DNA from: Photobacterium obscurum | GTDB lineage: Bacteria; Pseudomonadota; Gammaproteobacteria; Enterobacterales; Vibrionaceae | Assembly: GCF_026191635.1 (NCBI RefSeq) | Contig: NZ_JAKRRW010000010.1 | Span: forward strand, 1-64,000 | Direction of reading: 5' to 3' | Length of the DNA stretch: 64,000 nt | Shown here: piece by piece, positions 58,030-64,000 of the stretch | How the letters are laid out: each line of letters starts with the position of its first letter | Numbering within the stretch: position 1 is the first letter of the stretch | Made by a program: the position numbers and the translations under genes | The notes under the pieces: model-generated | Seen by the model: the letters and a program-made list of their open reading frames with translations, nothing else | The model's database searches: none | What the model was told of the DNA's origin: nothing

Positions 58030-59082
58030 CTAGTTAAGCAGTTCAGTGGCCAGCTGGGACATGGTTTGGTTTTCAGAACCATCCACGTAGCGATAGTAAT
58101 AACCGGTCAACCAGTACTTTTCATCGGTACTATTTACAGTTAACGCCTTACCATTTGTCAGCATCACCTGTGGCTTAGCCGCGGTTACCTGCCCGCTGTA
58201 AGCATTGCTAATCAAACCGCCATGACTGTAACCCTCGCCCATCAGTAGCGGATAATGATCAGGCATAAAGTCACTGACCCCATTGGACTGTGGGGCTAAC
58301 TTACCATCATAAGCAATACTTACCGAACAGCTATTAAAGTCGCCGGCGCGGCTAGCTCCACAGCTTGAATGACTGGCAACAACACCGTCATCGTGCCCAG
58401 GCAGAAAGCCCGCGGTCAATTGGAAAAAATCTGAACCATCTCCGGTGAAACGCACCCGGGGAACCCGCCCCTCTGGCATAGGAGAAAGTTGCCTTGCATT
58501 GGCTACCTTCAGGTCATTCAATACACCCGTATTCTTGCTGTCGGGAATCTCCCCTAACCACAGCTTGATAGCCGACTTAAGGCCGGCATTAATCCACCCA
58601 CTGCCTTCTGCGACGTTAATCGCTAAATCACCCAATTCAGAACCACCACCGGCCCCAGCAAAATCAAAAGTGGCAATAATGTTTAAAGGCTGAAGGCCGG
58701 AATTTTCAAGCCAGTTGGCCTGATTATCGATCATATATCGAGCAACAAGATCACCGGTTGAATGGGTAACGAAAATACACCCTTTTAAACAAGTCTGCTT
58801 TCGTGACAGCTCTTGTAATTTCGGCCAGATGTAATCCGTTGAGATTTTACCTGCTACCCGCTCGTGAGATGGCCAGTCAATACGGTCATCAGCTTTTGCC
58901 AACCAGTAATCACGCCAATAGGCCGCACCGTCTGTTTCCACTTCCAAGCTATCGGGTTTAGTTTGAAGTTGGCCTGCCTGAAAGCCATGGATCAAAATAA
59001 CGGGGTGTTCACCAACTGCTGCATTAGCAGAACAGGAAAGTGTTGCTAATGCCGTAATAATTCCCTTAGTCAATCTCTTCAT
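58030..59082 (-). CDS. Secreted alpha/beta hydrolase, lipase-like
   Basis: A 350-residue precursor with a Sec signal peptide (cleavage after SANA, residue 21). The mature domain starts with the oxyanion-type IHGFQAG. The nucleophile elbow is VTHSTGDL with Ser108 (His replaces the first Gly of GxSxG). DFAGAGGGSE and GDGSDFF follow, with Asp and His candidates in PGHDDGVVASHSS. Three Cys pairs could form disulfides. It resembles extracellular lipases or esterases, including depolymerase-type enzymes; the substrate is unknown. It is the first gene of a two-gene operon. Confidence 0.78.
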   Translation of the reverse strand: MKRLTKGIITALATLSCSANAAVGEHPVILIHGFQAGQLQTKPDSLEVETDGAAYWRDYWLAKADDRIDWPSHERVAGKISTDYIWPKLQELSRKQTCLKGCIFVTHSTGDLVARYMIDNQANWLENSGLQPLNIIATFDFAGAGGGSELGDLAINVAEGSGWINAGLKSAIKLWLGEIPDSKNTGVLNDLKVANARQLSPMPEGRVPRVRFTGDGSDFFQLTAGFLPGHDDGVVASHSSCGASRAGDFNSCSVSIAYDGKLAPQSNGVSDFMPDHYPLLMGEGYSHGGLISNAYSGQVTAAKPQVMLTNGKALTVNSTDEKYWLTGYYYRYVDGSENQTMSQLATELLN

Positions 59083-59265
59083 TGTTATTATTTCCGTTGC
59101 AAATGGAATAATGAAGAGTAGAAGCTCTAATGTACCTCATCAAATATGAAATCAATCCAACATAATGATTTCATGATAGGATCACACTATCACTACACAA
59201 GGTAAACAAGTATAAAAATCAGAGTATTAAGCTTAAAAGCATAAAGCTTGCGGTTATAATAATAC

Positions 59266-59787
59266 TTAACCGTCAACGGGAGATATTGGCGTATTCAATA
59301 TTAACTGAAAAAGTCCTAAATCTAACCAGCGCCCAAATTTATACCCTGCTTGGTTAATAGTTCCCGTATGGGTAAAGCCAAGTTTTTGATGCAGTAAAAT
59401 ACTTCCCTTATTTTCAAGATCAATTGCACCGATCATCACATGATAATCTTGCTGTTTTGCCTTCAAGACCAGCCTGCTCATTAGTTCCTTCGCTAGCCCT
59501 TTCCCTCTAAATTCATGGTGGATATAAATTGAGTGCTCAATTGTATATTTAAAGGCTGGCTGCTCACGAAAACGGCCATAGCTAGCAAAACCCATTAGTT
59601 GACCATTATTGTCAACAACTCCAACTACCGGGTAATGGGCTTTATCCTTTAATTCGAACCATTCAGCCATATTGCCCATAGTACGAGGTTGGTAATCGTA
59701 TAAGGCCGTTGAATTGAGAATAGCGTCATTGAAAATATCCAGGATCGCGGCGGCATGTAAATCAAAAGTGCAAGTAATGAACTTCAT
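59266..59787 (-). CDS. GNAT-family N-acetyltransferase (phosphinothricin acetyltransferase-like)
   Basis: A 173-residue cytosolic acetyltransferase. YTIEHSIYIHHEFRGKGLAKELMSRL (motif A, acetyl-CoA pyrophosphate-binding RGKGLA) and LENKGSILLHQKLGFTHTG (motif B) are clear. The N-terminus (ILDIFNDAILNSTALYDY) matches the PAT/YwnH subfamily that acetylates phosphinothricin, methionine sulfoximine or similar. The frame opens at 59820, but ATG 59787 lies 8 bases after the upstream gene's stop and has AAAGGATT ahead of it, so it is preferred. It follows a small membrane protein gene in the same operon. Confidence 0.88.
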   Translation of the reverse strand: MKFITCTFDLHAAAILDIFNDAILNSTALYDYQPRTMGNMAEWFELKDKAHYPVVGVVDNNGQLMGFASYGRFREQPAFKYTIEHSIYIHHEFRGKGLAKELMSRLVLKAKQQDYHVMIGAIDLENKGSILLHQKLGFTHTGTINQAGYKFGRWLDLGLFQLILNTPISPVDG

Positions 59788-59794
59788 ATTCTTG

Positions 59795-60013
59795 TTATAA
59801 ATCCTTTTGTTTAGAATCACTCGCCCACTGGATAAAGATGGCGACAGGAAAAGGTGAAATCATCACTCCCCCAAGCCCTAACAGGCTACTAATAACAACC
59901 ATTCCATTCACTGTCTGCCCCAAATCAGTTGCAAATAAAATAGCAAGCCCCATGAGACCAACAATGTGAAGGAGCTTAAATACCTTCAATAGCGAATTAA
60001 GGCTCAGCGACAT
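59795..60013 (-). CDS. Small membrane protein, 72 residues
   Basis: A 72-residue protein with two hydrophobic segments (about residues 12-29 and 36-62) and a short polar tail ending in QKDL. It lies 8 bases upstream of the acetyltransferase start, so they are co-transcribed. Family not recognised. The ATG has no strong ribosome site in view. Confidence 0.6.
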   Translation of the reverse strand: MSLSLNSLLKVFKLLHIVGLMGLAILFATDLGQTVNGMVVISSLLGLGGVMISPFPVAIFIQWASDSKQKDL

Positions 60014-60247
60014 TACATAAATCCGTTAAATATTATTTCAGTATTATCATTATTGAATGTTAATTCATTTCCTTCTCTGAATACATCATAGAAACCTCCT
60101 CGGAGCCGCCTGCTAATACTGAATGCAAGCTGACTCAGCATAGCAATACTTCAGATAAAGATCACATATCATAAATGATTTTTTGCAATGTACTCATTAT
60201 TCAACAACTCTAATGAGTAATAGCTCTATTAATACTGGGAGAAATCC

Positions 60248-60991
60248 ATGGAACGGGTTCAGTACTGGGTGAAAGAATTACTAGAAGCTGGTCAATCGAC
60301 TGACGATTTAAATCGTGTTGTCCAAGATATCGGCCGGTATGTTGGCGCAGATCTAAGTCTGTTCTTTCTCGGTGCTCCACCGAAACGCGGCAAGCAATGG
60401 GTACTCCACCATGGGATTGATGACAACGATTTTGAGTTTTATCTTCGCCATGCCGATGATGATGTCTATCTCCAGCATTATTTGAGCCACTCACTCACAG
60501 GGAAGATGGTCTCTCTGCAAGAAATGTTGCCGCTAAAACGAATAGATGACAGTTGGTTTGTTGAAGAAATGATCCCGCGCCTAGCTATACGCCACTCAAT
60601 TAGTGGCTTATGCCCTATTGCGCCCGATCAGGCTTTGGCTATCACCTTTCATCGCTATTGCCAGCCATTCTCTCCTAAAAGCAAAGAGGTCATGCAAAAA
60701 CTGCTTCAGGCCATGATCCCTTGGAGCCAGTTCTTCATCGCGAGAAACACACTCGAGAGTATTTATGGCTCCCCTTCTATAGCCAAAGGCATCATGAAAT
60801 TACCCGGCAGCCTGACTCAAGCTGAGCACAATATCGTCGCCCTATTAGCTCAGGGCTATGATGGTAGCGAAATCACGGCCATACGCGGGGTATCAAAAGA
60901 AACGACCAAGTCGCAAATAAAGAGTATTCTGCACAAAACAGGTTGCCGTCATCAGAATCAGCTACTCCAACAGATATTTTGTGGGGCTTAA
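60248..60991 (+). CDS. LuxR-type helix-turn-helix transcriptional regulator
   Basis: A 247-residue cytosolic regulator. The N-terminal 180 residues resemble an autoinducer-binding-like domain (DDDVYLQHYLSHS, FHRYCQPFSP) without a clear signature. The C-terminal GerE/LuxR HTH is visible: LTQAEHNIVALLAQGYDGSEITAIRGVSKETTKSQIKSILHKTG. It is not beside a LuxI gene, so it is an orphan regulator. It reads towards the DUF294 operon 183 bases downstream and could affect it, but nothing proves that. Confidence 0.85.
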   Translation: MERVQYWVKELLEAGQSTDDLNRVVQDIGRYVGADLSLFFLGAPPKRGKQWVLHHGIDDNDFEFYLRHADDDVYLQHYLSHSLTGKMVSLQEMLPLKRIDDSWFVEEMIPRLAIRHSISGLCPIAPDQALAITFHRYCQPFSPKSKEVMQKLLQAMIPWSQFFIARNTLESIYGSPSIAKGIMKLPGSLTQAEHNIVALLAQGYDGSEITAIRGVSKETTKSQIKSILHKTGCRHQNQLLQQIFCGA

Positions 60992-61176
60992 ACATTTAGC
61001 GCCTAAAATCGCTTACAATCAAAGTAGCCTTATGAAAAAGTACCTTGAGGAAGAATCCCCCCCCTATAGCGGTGGCTTTTTAATCGTTCTTTTTGTAACA
61101 GCCTGAATGTAAAAGCATGTAGACTCTAACCCCTGTATACTAATCCCACTATAACTCCCGATATACGGATCTTGTG

Positions 61177-63057
61177 ATGGAAGCAGAACAGCTCGAAATA
61201 TTAAGCTTTATCAGCCAGTTCCCTCCTTTTGATAACTTACCTGAAGAAAAGCAACAGCAAGTCGCACTACAGATTGAAGTGTCCTACTACCGCGCCGGTA
61301 ATATGATCCTTAACTTCGGTGACGATATCCATGACCTTTACCTGATCCGTAGTGGAACAGTAGAAATATACCGCCGTAAAGGTGAACTCTATAACCGAAT
61401 TGACGAAGGCTCGCTCTTTGGCCAGATGGGACTGCTGATGAACAACCGGGTTCGTATGCCCGCCAAAGCAATCGAAGATACATTGCTTTACTGCATTCCC
61501 GAAGATGTTTTTAACAGCCTGTATGAAGAGTTCGATACTTTTGCCGACTTTGTCGAGGTGGAAGACAGCGCCCGTCTTCGCAGTGTGGTTTCGACCCATA
61601 CCGACGCTAACGATCTTACTACGTCAAAAGTACGTACCTTGCTCACGCGTGATCCGCTTTTAATTCCCAAAGACGAAACAATTCAAATCGCCGCGCAGAC
61701 GATGGCGGAAGAAAGTACCTCGTCATTACTGGTCACCGATCCTGAAGCTTCCGACGACGATGAAGACCGTGAACACTTGGTCGGGATTATCACAGATCGC
61801 GATCTTTGCACCCGTGTACTCGCGAGTGGTATTGATGTCTCAACCCCACTGTCAGAGGTAATGACGACCGAAGTCATTTCACTGGATCACAATGCCTATG
61901 TTTTTGAGGCGATGTTGACCATGCTGCGCTATAACGTGCATCACCTCCCCGTGTTACGCAATAAGCAGCCTATTGGCGTAATCGGCCTCACTGACATTGT
62001 TCGCTATGAATCACAAAATAGCCTGTTACTCGTAAGTACCATCTTCCAGCAGCAAACAGTCGATGAATTGCAGGTGCTGTCGGAACAAGTCAAAGACTGC
62101 TTTGTCCGTATGGTAAATGAAGATGCCAACGCACATATGGTCGGGAGCGCAATGTCGGTAATTGGGCGGAGCTTCAAGCAACGGTTACTCGAACTCGCGG
62201 AAGAAATGTATGGTCCGCCTCCGGTACCTTACTGTTTCCTCGCACTAGGTTCGATGGCTCGTGATGAACAACTTATCGTCACCGATCAGGATAATGCTAT
62301 CATCCTTGACAATAGCTACGACGAAGCCCGACACGGTGAATACTTCGACAAACTCGCCACCTTTGTTTGTGACGGGCTTGCTGCATGCGGTTACAGTTAC
62401 TGCACTGGCGACATCATGGCAACAAATCCCGAATGGCGTAAAACACGCCAGGATTGGGAAACCTGTTTTGCCGACTGGATTGACAATCCGAAACCACAGG
62501 CACTGCTGAACAGTTCAATCTTCTTTGATTTAGATGGTGTTTGGGGGCGGGAGAAATGGGCTGAGCAACTGAACAGCTTCATTGTACGTCGCGCACGTAA
62601 AAATAATCGCTTCTTAGCTTGCCTCGCTCGCAACGCAATCAACCGAACTCCACCGCTTGGCTTTTTCAAAGACTTTGTGATGGAAAAAGATGGCCGCCAC
62701 AACAACTCAATCAACCTGAAACGCCGCGGAACGGCGCCGCTTGCAGATTTAGTCCGTGTACATGCACTGGCTGTCGGGTCTCGTTCACAAAACTCGTTCG
62801 AGCGCCTCGATGACATTATCGAAGCCGGTATTTTACCCAAGGGCCGAGGACAAGACTTGCGCGATGCCATGGAATTTATCTACATGGTGCGTATCCGACA
62901 TCAAGCGTTGGATATCGAGGCTGGTATTGAAGCTGATAACAGTATCGAACCGGAGAATATGTCTGATTTCGAACGCCGAAACCTCAAGGCCGCATTTCAG
63001 ATCCTCAGTAATGCACAGAACTTTATCAAGTTTCGCTATCAGGGCAACAGGCGCTAA
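61177..63057 (+). CDS. cNMP-binding/CBS/DUF294 nucleotidyltransferase protein
   Basis: A 626-residue cytosolic protein with four modules. A cyclic-nucleotide-binding-like domain covers residues about 12-125 (GNMILNFGDDIHDLYLIRSGTVEIY). A CBS pair spans about 145-285 (VRTLLTRDPLLIP, GIITDRDLCTR; VMTTEVISLDHNA, GVIGLTDIVRYES). A DUF294 nucleotidyltransferase-like domain follows (GSMARDEQLIVTDQDNAI, with Gly-Ser and two Asp residues in the right spacing). DUF294_C (HALAVGSRSQNSFERLD) ends it. The ATG at 61177 is preferred to the GTG just before it. Family members are linked to nucleotide signalling and acetate/organic acid uptake; the adjacent exonuclease gene is 2 bases downstream. Confidence 0.92.
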   Translation: MEAEQLEILSFISQFPPFDNLPEEKQQQVALQIEVSYYRAGNMILNFGDDIHDLYLIRSGTVEIYRRKGELYNRIDEGSLFGQMGLLMNNRVRMPAKAIEDTLLYCIPEDVFNSLYEEFDTFADFVEVEDSARLRSVVSTHTDANDLTTSKVRTLLTRDPLLIPKDETIQIAAQTMAEESTSSLLVTDPEASDDDEDREHLVGIITDRDLCTRVLASGIDVSTPLSEVMTTEVISLDHNAYVFEAMLTMLRYNVHHLPVLRNKQPIGVIGLTDIVRYESQNSLLLVSTIFQQQTVDELQVLSEQVKDCFVRMVNEDANAHMVGSAMSVIGRSFKQRLLELAEEMYGPPPVPYCFLALGSMARDEQLIVTDQDNAIILDNSYDEARHGEYFDKLATFVCDGLAACGYSYCTGDIMATNPEWRKTRQDWETCFADWIDNPKPQALLNSSIFFDLDGVWGREKWAEQLNSFIVRRARKNNRFLACLARNAINRTPPLGFFKDFVMEKDGRHNNSINLKRRGTAPLADLVRVHALAVGSRSQNSFERLDDIIEAGILPKGRGQDLRDAMEFIYMVRIRHQALDIEAGIEADNSIEPENMSDFERRNLKAAFQILSNAQNFIKFRYQGNRR

Positions 63058-63059
63058 TT

Positions 63060-63797
63060 ATGAAGCAAGACAAAAAAATGCGACCTTTGCTAAACACTCG
63101 TAATACGCCAGATTGGCCAACGTTTTTTTCTACCTTGGGTAACAATGCAAAAGACACACGTTTGAAACATTATTACTCCACGGAAATGGTCAGTGGTGAT
63201 ACTCCGCTAAAAGACGTACCGTTCGTTGCTCTCGACTTCGAAACCACGGGGCTTGACTCAAAGACGGATGAAATTATCAGTATCGGGTTGGTTCCGTTCG
63301 ACATTCATCGTATTCGATGTCGCGAATCTGCACATTGGGTAGTCAACCCACACCGCCCGCTAGAGGAAGAATCCGTTGTTATTCACGGTATCACTGATTC
63401 TGATGTCAGTGATGCGCCGGACCTACTGCGGATCCTTGAAAAAGTGCTGGATGCCTTAGCCGGAAAAATTGTCGTTGTTCACTATCAGAAAATTGAACGA
63501 GAGTTCATGAATAGTGCTTTGAAGACTCGCCTTAATGAAGGTATCCACTTTCCTGTTGTTGATACCCTAGCCATTGAAGCAGCGATACAACAACACAATT
63601 TTGGTGGCTTTTTGAATCGACTACAGGGAAAAAAACCGGGATCAGTCAGGCTTGGTAAAGCACGACGACGTTATGGCTTGCCCGCCTACCAACCTCACCA
63701 TGCCCTAACCGATGCTTTGGCAACGGCCGAACTGCTACAAGCGCAAATCGCGTATCACTTCGATCCAGATACCCCGATCTCAGAAATCTGGCAATAA
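63060..63797 (+). CDS. DEDDh 3'-5' exonuclease (DNA polymerase III epsilon-like)
   Basis: A 245-residue protein with the RNase T/DnaQ exonuclease fold. ExoI is LDFETTGLD with Asp59 and Glu61; ExoII follows in IVVHYQKIEREFMN; ExoIII is HHALTDALATAELL. The extra N-terminal 50 residues are typical of the paralogue found next to DUF294 proteins in gammaproteobacteria. It is not the polymerase subunit DnaQ itself, which lies near rnhA. It is co-transcribed with the DUF294 gene (gap of 2 bases). Its physiological substrate is unknown. Confidence 0.9.
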   Translation: MKQDKKMRPLLNTRNTPDWPTFFSTLGNNAKDTRLKHYYSTEMVSGDTPLKDVPFVALDFETTGLDSKTDEIISIGLVPFDIHRIRCRESAHWVVNPHRPLEEESVVIHGITDSDVSDAPDLLRILEKVLDALAGKIVVVHYQKIEREFMNSALKTRLNEGIHFPVVDTLAIEAAIQQHNFGGFLNRLQGKKPGSVRLGKARRRYGLPAYQPHHALTDALATAELLQAQIAYHFDPDTPISEIWQ

Positions 63798-63825
63798 GCT
63801 CTCTAAGAAAGGCTAACACGCCGAT

Positions 63826-63855
63826 AAAAAAACGCCGCTAGTAGCGGCGTTTTTA
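63826..63855. terminator. Bidirectional terminator between exonuclease and second BCCT genes
   Basis: Inverted repeat AACGCCGCTA / TAGCGGCGTT with a 1-nt centre (effective loop CTAGTAG), flanked by A- and T-runs, between convergent genes. Confidence 0.93.
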
Positions 63856-63881
63856 GTACTTAACTATTTAGATATTACGTA

Positions 63882-64000
63882 TTATCGAAAACGTTCTGTC
63901 GAAAGCCCCATTACTAAGCTCACGCACATAAGTAACAGAATAATAGTAAACGGAAGCCCCGTAGATACCGCACCGGCTTGCAATGCTTCAATAGCTTGCG
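63882..64000 (-). CDS. BCCT-family transporter, C-terminal 38 residues only (partial)
   Basis: The gene enters from the right edge; 38 codons and the TAA at 63882-63884 are seen. The last residues (QAIEALQAGAVSTGLPFTII...) align closely with the C-terminus of the BCCT transporter at 14593-16185, differing at a few positions. It is thus a second, near-identical osmolyte carrier family member. It lies convergent to the exonuclease gene and shares its terminator. Confidence 0.9.
   Translation of the reverse strand, partial: QAIEALQAGAVSTGLPFTIILLLMCVSLVMGLSTERFR

Noticed and set aside
62397-62870. 157-codon minus-strand frame inside the DUF294 gene
   Set aside because: Arg/Ser-rich translation typical of the antisense of a real gene.

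Overview
The window looks like a chromosomal segment of a marine gammaproteobacterium of the Vibrionaceae, probably Photobacterium, Enterovibrio or Grimontia-like. This is inferred from the familiar gene set (two BCCT osmolyte transporters, FrmA/S-formylglutathione hydrolase, AzlCD, an MSHA-type prepilin, a cNMP/CBS/DUF294 protein followed by a DEDD exonuclease, several Na+-coupled symporters), from the moderate GC content, and from a decayed tRNA-Asn. No rRNA operon, CRISPR array, complete prophage or intact insertion sequence was seen.

Region 1 (1-11.3 kb) is accessory-like. It holds the edge of a membrane-protein pair, a HAD hydrolase, an unknown 416-residue protein, a lipoxygenase with a complete non-haem iron site, a broken 3' copy of a class 3 lipase gene, a CPA2 cation/proton antiporter, a lipoprotein with an internal duplication, and the intact class 3 lipase. 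It ends in the remains of a glycyl radical enzyme gene fused by deletion to a DeoR-type regulator. Lipase plus lipoxygenase suggests release and oxygenation of polyunsaturated fatty acids; this is the most interesting candidate system here, but the link is inferred from proximity.

Region 2 (11.7-36.9 kb) is mostly transport and housekeeping: a dicarboxylate-type symporter, a kinase-fold protein, a BCCT transporter with two palindromes upstream, AraC-AzlC-AzlD, a tricorn-like S41 protease, an RhlE-like helicase, an AGCS symporter, a divergent M20 amidohydrolase/YfcC carrier pair, a divergent FolD paralogue, a long RecX-like protein, an M3 oligopeptidase, a Na/Pi cotransporter, and a lipoprotein with a hexanucleotide microsatellite.

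Region 3 (36.9-47 kb) has a Tat-exported sulfatase broken by a frameshift, an M14 carboxypeptidase-like enzyme, a cysteine-less AhpD-like protein, a tRNA-Asn-like gene with a 7-nt insertion in its anticodon arm, an SGNH esterase, a secreted AGE-family epimerase-like protein, an orphan prepilin facing an NadE-like protein, and small unknown proteins.

Region 4 (47-64 kb) has a very large TSP3-repeat lipoprotein, a chemoreceptor, a YdjM-like membrane protein, the formaldehyde-detoxification pair frmA and S-formylglutathione hydrolase (the latter frameshifted), a secreted alpha/beta hydrolase with a periplasmic partner, a GNAT enzyme, a LuxR-type regulator, the DUF294-exonuclease pair, and the 3' end of a second BCCT transporter. 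Two frameshifts, in the sulfatase and the formylglutathione hydrolase, both lie in runs of four A, so sequencing error must be excluded before calling them pseudogenes.
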